64,000 nt of DNA from NCBI RefSeq assembly GCF_014204985.1, contig NZ_JACHMP010000001.1, positions 2,666,001 to 2,730,000 on the forward strand, written 5' to 3'. Origin of the DNA: Streptosporangium becharense (GTDB lineage: Bacteria; Actinomycetota; Actinomycetes; Streptosporangiales; Streptosporangiaceae). Numbering within the stretch: the stretch's first letter is position 1; each line of letters opens with the position of its first letter. The notes under the pieces were generated by a model. That model saw only the letters and a program-made list of their open reading frames with translations, made no database searches and had not been told where the DNA came from. Position numbers and translations under genes: made by a program. Of this stretch, positions 16,385-23,866 are shown in pieces.

Positions 16385-17935
16385 CTAGATGGCACGGTCG
16401 TGTCCCTCCCAGTACGGGTCGCGCAGTTTGCGTTTGAGGAGCTTGCCGTTGGGCTCGCGCGGCATCTCCGCGATGAAGTCGATGGATCTGGGCCATTTCA
16501 TCCGCGACAGGCGGCCCTGGAGCGAGCCGAGGATCTCCTCGGCCAGCTCGGCTGAGGGGGCGAGACCCGCGGCCGGCTCGACCACGGCCTTGATCTGCTC
16601 GCCCCACTCGTCGTCGGGGACGCCGAACACCGCCACGTCGGCGACCTTGGGGTGGACCATCAGCTCGTTCTCGATCTCGGCCGGGTAGATGTTGACCCCG
16701 CCGGAGATGATCATGTCGGCCTTGCGGTCGCAGAGGAAGAGGAAGCCCTCTTCGTTCAGGTAGCCGATGTCGCCGACGGTGAAGTGGTCGCGCAGCCGGG
16801 CGGCCTCGGTCTTGGCCCGGTCGCCCTTGTACTCGAAGGCGACGCCCCGCATCTTCATGTAGATCGTGCCGGGGGTTCCGGCCGGGACGGGCTCCAGGTT
16901 CTCGTCGACGACGAGGATCTCGCTGATCGGCCAGGCGGTGCCGACCGTGCCCGGATACCTCTTCCAGTCCTGCGGGGTGGCGATGGTGCCACCGCCCTCG
17001 GTCGCCGCGTAGTACTCGTAGACGCAGTCGCCCCACCAGTCGAGCATCGCCCACTTGACGGGGACGGGGCACGGCGCGGCGGCGTGGATCATCCACCGCA
17101 GCGAGGACAGGTCGTACTTGGCCCGCACCTCGCCGGGCAGGGCGAGCAGGCGCTTGAAGTGGGTGGGGACCAGGTGGGAGTTGGTGACACGGTGTTTGTC
17201 GCAGAGCCGGAGCATCTCCTCGGCGTCCCACCGGTCCATGTAGACGAGCGTGTGGCCCATGTGCAGGGCGGTCCCGCCGAACTGGGTGACGGCCGTGTGA
17301 TAGTTCGGCGAGGTGACCAGGTGGGCGTTCTCCCTGCCCGGGGTGATGCCGAACAGGGTGAGCAGGAACGTCATCAGCTCGGCGGCGTCGTCGGGGTCCA
17401 TGCCGCTCAGCGGCCGGCGCACGCCCTTGGGCCTGCCGGTGGTGCCCGAGGTGTAGTGCATGGTGGCGCCGGCCGTCCGGTCCGCGGGGGCGGCGCCGGA
17501 ACGGCCCGCGGTCAGCTCGGTGACGGGACGCGCTCCGGGCACGTGCCCGAACGCGAAGACGCGGTCGGCGGCGATGCCCGACCCGACGGCCCCGCGCATC
17601 CCCTCCTCCGCGTGGCGTTCGTGAACGAAGAACGCGCGGGCCTCGCTGTCGGCGACGATGTAGCCGATCTCGGGACCGGTGAGGTGCCAGTTGATCGGGG
17701 TGTAGTACCACCCGGCCTGGAGGGCGGCCAGGTAGAGGAGCAGCCCGTCGGCGCCGTTGGGGACGAGGCCGCAGATTCCGTCACCGGTTCGCAGGCCCAG
17801 CTCCCGTAGCCCGTGGACGAGGCGGTTGGCCCGCTCCAGCAGGTCTCCGGCGCGGTGTTCGGTGCCGTCGGGATCCACGGCGGCGATCCACTCGGGGTCC
17901 GCCTGCGTCAGTCGCCAGAAACCGAGCGTGCCCAT
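16385..17935 (-). CDS. Acyl-CoA ligase (FadD family), first gene of the steroid side-chain operon
   Basis: 516 residues from ATG 17935, with GGAGGGG 7-8 bases upstream; an in-frame ATG 33 bases earlier lacks a site. AMP-binding motifs are [57 protein letters not shown] and the terminal PNGKLLKRKLRD with the adenylation Lys. It would activate a carboxylate to the CoA thioester with ATP. It shares unusual features with the ligase at 42.9 kb ([31 protein letters not shown]), so the two are paralogues of a FadD4-like branch. The substrate is probably a steroid or other bulky acid because of the operon. An AGAAT-NNN-GTTCT-like repeat sits 38 bases upstream of its start. Confidence 0.87.
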   Translation of the reverse strand: MGTLGFWRLTQADPEWIAAVDPDGTEHRAGDLLERANRLVHGLRELGLRTGDGICGLVPNGADGLLLYLAALQAGWYYTPINWHLTGPEIGYIVADSEARAFFVHERHAEEGMRGAVGSGIAADRVFAFGHVPGARPVTELTAGRSGAAPADRTAGATMHYTSGTTGRPKGVRRPLSGMDPDDAAELMTFLLTLFGITPGRENAHLVTSPNYHTAVTQFGGTALHMGHTLVYMDRWDAEEMLRLCDKHRVTNSHLVPTHFKRLLALPGEVRAKYDLSSLRWMIHAAAPCPVPVKWAMLDWWGDCVYEYYAATEGGGTIATPQDWKRYPGTVGTAWPISEILVVDENLEPVPAGTPGTIYMKMRGVAFEYKGDRAKTEAARLRDHFTVGDIGYLNEEGFLFLCDRKADMIISGGVNIYPAEIENELMVHPKVADVAVFGVPDDEWGEQIKAVVEPAAGLAPSAELAEEILGSLQGRLSRMKWPRSIDFIAEMPREPNGKLLKRKLRDPYWEGHDRAI

Positions 17936-17973
17936 CGACGATCCCCTCCGCTCGAAGGCCCCGCCCACCGGAC

Positions 17974-18043
17974 TGAATCACGTTCTCTATTTCGAGACAA
18001 GGCCCGGTGGTACGGGAGGGATGAAACGAGAATCTGTTCTCGT
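17974..18043. promoter_or_regulatory. Two inverted-repeat sites upstream of the steroid operon
   Basis: TGAAT-CAC-GTTCT (17974-17986) and a perfect 7-bp inverted repeat ACGAGAA-TCTG-TTCTCGT (18026-18043) lie 39-108 bases upstream of the ligase start. Both share the GAA(T)..GTTC core of the elements upstream of fadE34 and of the second ligase. They are probably operators for an acyl-CoA or steroid-responsive regulator (inference). Confidence 0.5.
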
Positions 18044-18175
18044 ACGCATGGGCAGACTAACCCGTGGCCGCATACCGAGCAATCGCTTGATCTGAAACTG
18101 GGCCCCCCGACATGGAGCCCCCGCTTACCGGTCGCGCGGCCGGCGGGCGGTCACGGTCTGCGGCGAGCCGGGGCG

Positions 18176-18265
18176 CCGGCCGCCCCTCGAACCCGTACCG
18201 TCCACCTGTGCCCGGCCGCTCCGGCCGCCCCTCGAACCCGTACTGGCCGCCTGTGCCCGTCCGGG
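18176..18265. repeat. Two tandem 45-bp units
   Basis: The unit beginning CCGGCCGCCCCTCGAACCCG at 18176 is repeated at 18221 with a 45-bp period and a few substitutions. It lies in noncoding DNA just downstream of the gene remnant. Confidence 0.8.
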
Positions 18266-18272
18266 CGGACCC

Positions 18273-18530
18273 TCAGACGCCGAGTTCGTCACACAGCTCG
18301 ATGTAGCGGTCACGGTGATCCGGGTTGCTCCGGAACGTGCCGAGACCGATCGTGTCGAACTCGTCCATCGGAGCGGACGCCCGCACGCCGAGTGCGGCGA
18401 GCGCCTCGTTGATCGACGCCCCGTCGGCCGTCAGCCGTCTCTCACCGGCGAACGCCGCGGCCCACTGACCGCCGACACCGCCGAAGTACTCCGCCTGGAT
18501 GATCGCGAACCGCCTTTTGCGGGGCCGAAT
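18273..18530 (-). pseudogene. 5'-truncated remnant of a small hypothetical protein gene
   Basis: Reading the minus strand to TGA at 18275-18273 gives about 80 well-formed residues, starting RRFAIIQAEYFGGVGGQW and ending DHRDRYIELCDELGV. Composition is strongly protein-like (GC-rich third positions, acidic and aromatic residues). No ATG, GTG or TTG exists in frame before the first in-frame stop at 18584. The family looks like a small actinomycete hypothetical protein that normally begins with Met-Arg-Arg-Phe, which is recall and not verified. The start has probably been lost, leaving a remnant; initiation at ATC or ATT is a less likely alternative. It occupies what would otherwise be an empty 700-bp divergent intergenic region. 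Confidence 0.6.
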
Positions 18531-18575
18531 TCCGCTGGAACTGCCGGTCCGGATCCCGCCAGCCCCAGCCCTCCA

Positions 18576-18592
18576 TTCGAACTAGTTTCGAA
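18576..18592. promoter_or_regulatory. Palindromic site upstream of the SDR gene
   Basis: TTCGAACTAGTTTCGAA contains the perfect 8-bp palindrome AACTAGTT and matches seven of the eight fixed positions of the mycobacterial KstR consensus TnnAACnnGTTnnA. It is 65 bases upstream of the SDR start. Confidence 0.45.
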
Positions 18593-18656
18593 CACACGTC
18601 GAAGCCCTCTCCTTTCCGTCCCGTCGGCCGGAAAGGAGACCACGAAAAGGAAAATC

Positions 18657-19463
18657 ATGGATCTGCAGCTTTCCGGACGCGTCGCAGTCGTCACCGGCGC
18701 CTCCAAGGGCATCGGGCTGGCCGTCACCCGCACGCTGCTGGAGGAAGGCGCCCAGGTCGTGGCGGCCTCCCGCGGCAGCAGCCCCGAACTCGACGCCCTC
18801 GCCGGGCCGGACCTAGTCCACGTCCCCGCCGACCTGACGGACCCCGAGGCGCCCGGCCTGGTCGTGGCCCGCGCGACGGAGGTCTTCGGCGGGCTGGACA
18901 TCCTGGTGAACAACGCCGGCGGCCCGCCGCCCGGGGTGAGCCTGCCGCGCATGTCGTTCCTGACCCCCACCGATGACGACTGGCGGGCGATGTTCGAGTT
19001 CAACCTCTTCTCCGCCGTGCGCGCCATCCGGGCCGCCATCCCGGCGATGCTCGCGCGCGGAGGCGGCGCGATCGTCAACGTCTCCTCGGGCGGCGCCCGC
19101 CGACCGGCCCCCATGAACGTCGACTACAACGCGGCGAAGGCCGGCATGAACAACCTCACCAAGGCGCTGTCGGAGGAGTTCGCCTCCCGGGGCATCCGCG
19201 TGAACACCGTCTCCCCCGGCCCGGTACGCACCGCGTGGTGGACCGAGGAGGGCGGTGCGGCCGACATCCTCGCCGGCGTGACCGGCACCGACCGCGACAC
19301 CGTGATGGACGATGTCGCGCCGGAGATGATGGCGCTGACCACGGGGCGCCTCGTCGAGCCGCGGGAGGTCGCCGACGTGGTCGCCCTGCTCGTCTCGCCC
19401 CGCTCGGCGAGCACGACCGGAGCGGACTTCGCCGTCGACTCCGGGTTCCTCAAGGAGATCTGA
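18657..19463 (+). CDS. Short-chain dehydrogenase/reductase
   Basis: 268 residues from ATG 18657, preceded by AAGGAAAATC. The classical SDR features are TGASKGIG (nucleotide binding), NNAGG, VSSGG and the catalytic YNAAK. The acidic/basic residue after strand 2 (VVAASRGSS) suggests NADP(H) use. A long insert after GTDRDTVMDD makes it slightly longer than minimal SDRs. It reads in the same direction as echA19, 68 bases upstream, and divergently from the steroid operon, so it is plausibly a hydroxyacyl-CoA or hydroxysteroid dehydrogenase of the same pathway. The substrate is not evident from sequence. Confidence 0.85.
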   Translation: MDLQLSGRVAVVTGASKGIGLAVTRTLLEEGAQVVAASRGSSPELDALAGPDLVHVPADLTDPEAPGLVVARATEVFGGLDILVNNAGGPPPGVSLPRMSFLTPTDDDWRAMFEFNLFSAVRAIRAAIPAMLARGGGAIVNVSSGGARRPAPMNVDYNAAKAGMNNLTKALSEEFASRGIRVNTVSPGPVRTAWWTEEGGAADILAGVTGTDRDTVMDDVAPEMMALTTGRLVEPREVADVVALLVSPRSASTTGADFAVDSGFLKEI

Positions 19464-19498
19464 GGTGCGGCGGCCCGTCGCGAGATCTAGGATTACCC

Positions 19499-19512
19499 AA
19501 CAAGCGCTTGGC
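19499..19512. promoter_or_regulatory. CAAGCGCTTG palindrome upstream of echA19
   Basis: AACAAGCGCTTGGC carries a perfect 10-bp palindrome (19501-19510) ending 21 bases before the echA19 ATG and just before its RBS. It fits the mycobacterial KstR2 consensus AnCAAGnnCTTGnT except for the last position. Confidence 0.45.
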
Positions 19513-19531
19513 TAACTAGCGGAGGTAGTCC

Positions 19532-20347
19532 ATGGAGCTTCTGCCGATCAGCACCCCGCACTGCCGGATCGAGCGCGACGGGCACGTCGTCGTCGTCACC
19601 ATGGACCGGCCGGAGGCCAGGAACGCCCTCTCCACGGACATGCTGGTCGGCCTGGCCGAGGCGTGGGCGTACGTCTCCGCGGAGCCGGAGGTCCGCGTCG
19701 CGGTGCTGACCGGTGCGCACGGGACGTTCTGCGCGGGCGCCGACCTCAAGGCCATGGGCTCTCCGTCCGCGGACCCCCGGGTCAGGGAGCGGGCCGCGGC
19801 GATCCCCGACTACCACTGGAAGGGCCTGCTCCGCGACTCCGGCGCGCTGCCGACGAAGCCGATCGTGTGCGCGGTCGAGGGGTACGCCGTGGCCGGGGGC
19901 ACCGAGCTGCTGGTCGGCACCGACCTGCGCGTGGTCGCCGAGTCGGCGACCCTCGGCCTGTTCGAGGCGCGCCGGGCACTGTTCCCGATGGGCGGCTCCG
20001 CCGTCCGGCTCCCCCGCCAGATCCCGTACGCCTTTGCCATGGACCTCCTGCTGACCGGCCGCGCCGTCACCGCCGGGGAGGCGCTCACCATGGGCCTGGT
20101 CAACCGGGTCGTCCCCGACGGCCAGGCCCTGCCGGTCGCCCTGGAGCTCGCCGCCGGGGTCGCCGAGTGCGGCCCGCTCGCGGTGCGGGCGATCCTGCGC
20201 ACCTACCGGGAGACCGTCGGCCTGCCCGAGCCCGAGGCGCTGAAGGTCTCCGACGGGATCGGCTGGCCGGTGATCGGCTCCGAGGACGCCAAGGAGGGGG
20301 CACGCGCCTTCCGGGAGAAGCGTCCGGCGGTCTACCGGGGTGCCTGA
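19532..20347 (+). CDS. echA19: EchA19-like enoyl-CoA hydratase (steroid side chain)
   Basis: 271 residues; RBS GGAGGTAG. Crotonase fold: oxyanion-hole segments GTFCAGADLKAM and AVAGGTELLVGTDLRV, and FEARRALFPMGGSAVRLPRQIPY. The region from AVAGGTE through the C-terminal DAKEGARAFREKRPAVY reads very close to M. tuberculosis EchA19 (Rv3516), which hydrates the unsaturated CoA ester of the cholesterol side chain. It follows the SDR and faces the nitronate-monooxygenase gene. With FadD19-, Ltp3-, Ltp4- and FadE34-like proteins in the window, most steps of one side-chain beta-oxidation round are covered. Confidence 0.88.
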   Translation: MELLPISTPHCRIERDGHVVVVTMDRPEARNALSTDMLVGLAEAWAYVSAEPEVRVAVLTGAHGTFCAGADLKAMGSPSADPRVRERAAAIPDYHWKGLLRDSGALPTKPIVCAVEGYAVAGGTELLVGTDLRVVAESATLGLFEARRALFPMGGSAVRLPRQIPYAFAMDLLLTGRAVTAGEALTMGLVNRVVPDGQALPVALELAAGVAECGPLAVRAILRTYRETVGLPEPEALKVSDGIGWPVIGSEDAKEGARAFREKRPAVYRGA

Positions 20348-20366
20348 CCCGTTCCGGTCCGCGCGC

Positions 20367-20405
20367 GACCCGCGTACGACCCGCGTACGACCCGCGTACG
20401 ACCCG
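20367..20405. repeat. Tandem 11-bp repeat at a convergent junction
   Basis: GACCCGCGTAC occurs three times head to tail (20367-20399), with a partial fourth copy, immediately after the echA19 stop. Confidence 0.9.
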
Positions 20406-20505
20406 GTTCGCCGTACTCCGGCCGGACCGGACCCCGCAGAGCCCTGCACCGGTCGCCCCCCCGGCCCGGTCGCCGGGCCCGCCGCAGGTCCGGGCGGTCC
20501 GGTCT

Positions 20506-20528
20506 GCCGGATCCAGGTCCGATCCGGC
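20506..20528. terminator. Hairpin between convergent echA19 and oxidoreductase genes
   Basis: GCCGGATC (20506-20513) and GATCCGGC (20521-20528) form a perfect 8-bp stem with a 7-base loop, 17 bases beyond the minus-strand gene stop. It is a likely bidirectional terminator. Confidence 0.55.
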
Positions 20529-20545
20529 GGACCCGGACCCGGCCG

Positions 20546-21661
20546 TCAGGCACCGGTGATGCGATCCAGCCGCTCCTTGGCCTCGACGTACTGCTCCACC
20601 AGGTCGAACATCACATCCCTGGTCGCCCTGACCCGCTTCACGGCACCGATGATCTGGCCGGCCGGGAAGGTCGCCAGCTCCGCGGCGTCCGAGCGGCCGA
20701 TGCGGCGGAGCGCCTCGGAGACGAGCATGAACTGCAGGGGCATCGGCAGTGTGCCGGGGGATTCGGACGACTCCCAGGCGTCGGTCCACTCGTTCCTGAG
20801 CAGTCGCGCGGGTTTGCCGGTCCAGGAGCGCGAGCGGACGGTGTCACGCGAGGTGGCCCGGAGGATCCGTTCCCTGGCCAGGACGGGGGTGTCGGCCTCC
20901 TCCACGGCGAGCCAGATCGAGCCGGTCCACACGCCCTCGGCGCCGAGGGCGAGCCCGGCCGCCATCTGCCGGCCGTCGCCGATGCCGCCCGCGGCCAGGA
21001 CGGGTACGTCGACGGCGTCCACGACCTGCGGGACCAGCACCATGGTGGAGATCTCACCGGTGTGGCCGCCGGCCTCGGTGCCCTGCGCGACGACGATGTC
21101 CACCCCGACCTCGACCTGCTTGGTCGCGTGCCGGGGCGTGGAGGCGAGCGCGGCGACCTTCACGCCCTTGGCGTGGGCCGCCTCGACCACGTCGGCCGGG
21201 GGCGGGCCGAGCGCGTTGGCGAGCAGCGCGATCGGGTGTCTGAGCGCGACCTCGACCTGCGGACGGGCGGTGGCGTCGGTCCAGCCGAGCAGCACCTTCC
21301 CGGCGTCGCCGTCGCCCGACAGCGGCGGCACACCGTGCCCGGCCAGCAGGTCCTCGACGAACCTGCGGTGGCCCTCGGGGATCATTCCCTGGAGCCGCTG
21401 GACGAGATCCTCCGGCGAGTCGACGTCCAGGTCGGCCCCGGCGTAGGAGGCGGGCATGACCACGTCGACGCCGTACGGCCTGCCGTCGACGTGGTCGTCG
21501 ATCCACTTGAGCTCCGTCTCCAGCTCCTCGGGACTGAAGTAGAGCGCGCCGAGTACGCCCATCCCGCCGGCGCGGCTGACCGCGGCGACGACGTCCCGGC
21601 AGTGGCTGAAGGCGAAGATCGGGAACTCGATACCGAGCATGTCGGTGACACGTGTCCGCAT
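20546..21661 (-). CDS. Nitronate monooxygenase/2-nitropropane dioxygenase family flavoprotein (Rv1533-like)
   Basis: 371 residues from ATG 21661. A TIM barrel with FMN-site segments FPIFAFSHCRDVVAAVSRAGG at the N-terminus, VAQGTEAGGHTGE, VLAAGGIGDGRQMAAGLALGAEGVWTGS and DTVRSRSWTGKPARLLRNEW. The order matches the mycobacterial Rv1533-type branch. Enzymes of this family oxidise nitronates or act as flavin reductases; in steroid loci related proteins are enoyl/oxo-CoA oxidoreductases. A longer reading from a TTG at 21697 is unlikely because that codon lies inside a palindromic operator and has no RBS. It faces echA19 and is probably coregulated with the steroid genes. Confidence 0.82.
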   Translation of the reverse strand: MRTRVTDMLGIEFPIFAFSHCRDVVAAVSRAGGMGVLGALYFSPEELETELKWIDDHVDGRPYGVDVVMPASYAGADLDVDSPEDLVQRLQGMIPEGHRRFVEDLLAGHGVPPLSGDGDAGKVLLGWTDATARPQVEVALRHPIALLANALGPPPADVVEAAHAKGVKVAALASTPRHATKQVEVGVDIVVAQGTEAGGHTGEISTMVLVPQVVDAVDVPVLAAGGIGDGRQMAAGLALGAEGVWTGSIWLAVEEADTPVLARERILRATSRDTVRSRSWTGKPARLLRNEWTDAWESSESPGTLPMPLQFMLVSEALRRIGRSDAAELATFPAGQIIGAVKRVRATRDVMFDLVEQYVEAKERLDRITGA

Positions 21662-21691
21662 GCGCTCACGGTACGATCCCGAATCCGCTAA

Positions 21692-21707
21692 CTGCAACAG
21701 GTTCTAG
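21692..21707. promoter_or_regulatory. KstR-type operator upstream of the nitronate-monooxygenase gene
   Basis: CTGCAACAGGTTCTAG contains an exact match (21693-21706) to the mycobacterial KstR consensus TnnAACnnGTTnnA, and the outer CT/AG pair is also symmetric. It lies 32 bases upstream of the ATG in a short AT-rich gap. A weaker variant (AAGAACGTGTTTTA, 21746-21759) follows 40 bases further on, over the end of dprE2. Confidence 0.6.
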
Positions 21708-21756
21708 TGCGGAATATTCGATATGTACTGGCTAGTAACAATAATAAGAACGTGTT

Positions 21757-22512
21757 TTAACGCGGCATTCTCCGCCATATCGCGCGGGGCAGGATCCGCA
21801 TCACCGCGAAGAGGACGCGCAGCCGCCCGGGGACCCACACGACCTCCGCTCCGGAGGCGAGCCCGGCGGCCACTGCGGCGGCGACCTCGGCCGGGGTGGT
21901 GGCCATCGGGGCGGGCGTCATGCCCCGGGTCATCCGGCCGATGACGAAACCCGGCCGCACGACCATCACCCGGGCCCCGCTGCCGTACAGGGCGTCCCCC
22001 AGGCCCTGGGCGAAGCCGTCCAGGCCCGCCTTGGCCGAGCCGTAGACGAAGTTGGCCCTGCGCACCCGCACGCCCGCCACCGAGGAGAGCACGACCAGCG
22101 TGCCGTGCCCCTGCTCGCGCAGCCTGCGGGCGGCGGCCAGACCGGCGGAGACGTGCCCGCCGTAGTTGACGGCGACCGCCTCGGCGGCGGCCACCGGGTC
22201 GGCGTCGTAGACGGCCTGGCTGCCCAGCACGCCGAAGGCCGGGATGATCACGTCCAGGTCGCCGACCAGCCCGGCGGCGGCCTCGATCACCCCGGCGTGG
22301 GTCTCCGGCCGGGCCGCGTCGAACTCCAGCACATGCACCTCGGTCCCGGCCGGCACGTGCGCCTCGGCTCCGGCCGACACGGGCGGCTCGTCCCCGCCGC
22401 GCATCGCGAGCACGACCCTGCGGGGCCGCAGGCGCTCCACGATCGCCAGGCCGATCTCACTGCGACCGCCGAGCAGCAGCACGGTGTCCACTTCGCCGAG
22501 GGCGTTCCTCAC
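21757..22512 (-). CDS. dprE2: Decaprenylphosphoryl-2-keto-beta-D-erythro-pentose reductase DprE2
   Basis: 251 residues. SDR fold with LLLGGRSEIGLAIVERL at the nucleotide site, NYGGHVSAGLAAARRLREQG, VVLSSVAGVRVRRANFVYGSAKAGLDGFAQGL (catalytic Ser, Tyr and Lys), and a hydrophobic C-terminal tail that fits an interfacial membrane enzyme. It would reduce the 2-keto intermediate made by DprE1 with NADH, giving decaprenyl-phosphoryl-arabinose, the donor of all mycobacterial arabinofuranosyl residues. It lies 28 bases downstream of dprE1 in a four-gene operon with ubiA and a DUF3068 gene. The IRMTRGMTPAPM-like C-terminal block is also characteristic. Confidence 0.9.
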   Translation of the reverse strand: MRNALGEVDTVLLLGGRSEIGLAIVERLRPRRVVLAMRGGDEPPVSAGAEAHVPAGTEVHVLEFDAARPETHAGVIEAAAGLVGDLDVIIPAFGVLGSQAVYDADPVAAAEAVAVNYGGHVSAGLAAARRLREQGHGTLVVLSSVAGVRVRRANFVYGSAKAGLDGFAQGLGDALYGSGARVMVVRPGFVIGRMTRGMTPAPMATTPAEVAAAVAAGLASGAEVVWVPGRLRVLFAVMRILPRAIWRRMPR

Positions 22513-22540
22513 GGTGCAAGCCTCCCCGCCCGCGCGTCGC

Positions 22541-23866
22541 TCACAGCGCGAGCCTCCTCGCCAGGTCCGAGCGGAAGACCCCGTCCGGGTCCACCTCGTC
22601 GCGGACCTTACGCCACTCCGGCAGCCGCGGGTACATCGCGGCGGCCGAGGCGGCCGACATCCGCGAGTCCTTCGCCAGGTAGACCCGGCCGCCGCTCTCG
22701 GCGACCCACCCGTCGAACTCGCGCAGCAGCCCGGCCAGTCCGGGCCATCCGGCCGGGATGTCCAGGGCCAGGGTCCAGCCGGGGAGCGGGAACGAGAGCA
22801 TCCCCGGCGTGCCCGGCCCGAAGCGCTTGAGCACCGTCAGGAAGGACACCACGCCGTCCGTCGAGAGCCGGGAGACGACCCTGCGGAGCGTCCCCTCCCC
22901 GCCGAACGGCACCGCGAACTGGTACTGCACCAGCCCGTGCGAACCGTACATCCGGTTCCAGCCGTCGATCGCGTCCAGCGGGTGGAAGAACGGCGCGATG
23001 CGCTGGACGAGACCGGTCCTGGGCCGCGCCTTGCGGTACCAGACCTCGTTGAAGGCCCGCACGGTCACCGGGTTGAGCAGGCCGTTCGGTGCCCACGGCG
23101 GAGCGGCCAGGCGGGCCGACGGCGCGTAGGCGAGCGGATCGGCACCGCGCGGCAGCTCGCCCGGGGCGGCGTGGTCGCCGCGGGTGAGCACGCTGCGGCC
23201 GGTCCGGGCGCCGCGGGCCAGCAGGTCGATCCACGCGACCGTGTAGCGGTACCGGTCGTCGGTGGCCGTCATCGTCTCCAGGGTGTGGTCGAGATCACGA
23301 GTGCGCTCGACGTCCACCCGCATCCGCGAGGTCGCGATCGGCACGCACCGGAACACGGCCTCGGTGATCACCCCGGTCAGCCCCATGCCGCCCACGGTCG
23401 CCCAGAACAGCCGGTCGTCCGGCCCGAGCGTGCGGCTCGCGCCGTCCGCCGTGACCAGGGTCAGCGACCGCACGTGCGCGCCGAAGGACCCGTCCACGTG
23501 GTGGTTCTTGCCGTGCACGTCGGCGGCGATCGCCCCGCCCACGGTGACGTGCCGCGTGCCGGGTGAGACCGGGAGGAACCAGCCGCGCGGCACCAGCCCG
23601 GCCAGCAGTTCGTGCAGGCCGACGCCGGCGGCGGCGGTGACCGTCCCGGTCGTCTCGTCGAGGGTCCAGCCGGTCAGGCCGGTGCAGTCGAGCACCAGGC
23701 CGCCGGCGTTCTGCGCGGCGTCCCCGTACGACCGGCCGAGACCCCGGGCCGCGACTCCCCGGCCCCCCGCCCCGCCGACCAGTTCGGCCACCTGCCCGGT
23801 CGACCGCGGGCGGATCACGCGGGCGGGCGTCGGCGCGGTGCGGCCCCAGCCGGTCAGGAAGGTCAT
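22541..23866 (-). CDS. dprE1: Decaprenylphosphoryl-beta-D-ribose 2'-oxidase DprE1
   Basis: 441 residues from ATG 23866, which overlaps the ubiA stop (ATGA). VAO-type FAD fold: ARGLGRSYGDAAQN, VSPGTRHVTVGGAIAADVHGKNHH, VGGMGLTGVITEAVFR, and the substrate half with VQYQFAVP, SFLTVLKRFG, LSFPLPGW and YLAKDSR (catalytic Lys399). It oxidises decaprenyl-phosphoryl-ribose at C2 as the first half of its epimerisation to the arabinose donor. The residue equivalent to M. tuberculosis Cys387, the covalent target of benzothiazinones (WNxCVDFP), is Ala367 here (WTLALDIP). The protein is about 20 residues shorter than the mycobacterial enzyme, mainly at the N-terminus. Confidence 0.93.
   Translation of the reverse strand: MTFLTGWGRTAPTPARVIRPRSTGQVAELVGGAGGRGVAARGLGRSYGDAAQNAGGLVLDCTGLTGWTLDETTGTVTAAAGVGLHELLAGLVPRGWFLPVSPGTRHVTVGGAIAADVHGKNHHVDGSFGAHVRSLTLVTADGASRTLGPDDRLFWATVGGMGLTGVITEAVFRCVPIATSRMRVDVERTRDLDHTLETMTATDDRYRYTVAWIDLLARGARTGRSVLTRGDHAAPGELPRGADPLAYAPSARLAAPPWAPNGLLNPVTVRAFNEVWYRKARPRTGLVQRIAPFFHPLDAIDGWNRMYGSHGLVQYQFAVPFGGEGTLRRVVSRLSTDGVVSFLTVLKRFGPGTPGMLSFPLPGWTLALDIPAGWPGLAGLLREFDGWVAESGGRVYLAKDSRMSAASAAAMYPRLPEWRKVRDEVDPDGVFRSDLARRLAL

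Noticed and set aside
15393-17711. N-terminal extension of the Ltp4 frame to 1,114 residues
   Set aside because: The extension is a shadow of the DUF35 and ligase genes; homology begins at ATG 15392.
20348-20545. Possible small genes in the echA19/oxidoreductase junction
   Set aside because: The stretch is short repeats and a hairpin; the frames through it are low complexity and lack RBS.
21662-21697. TTG start giving the nitronate-monooxygenase protein 12 more residues
   Set aside because: The TTG lies inside the KstR-like palindrome, has no RBS, and the family starts at MRTRV.
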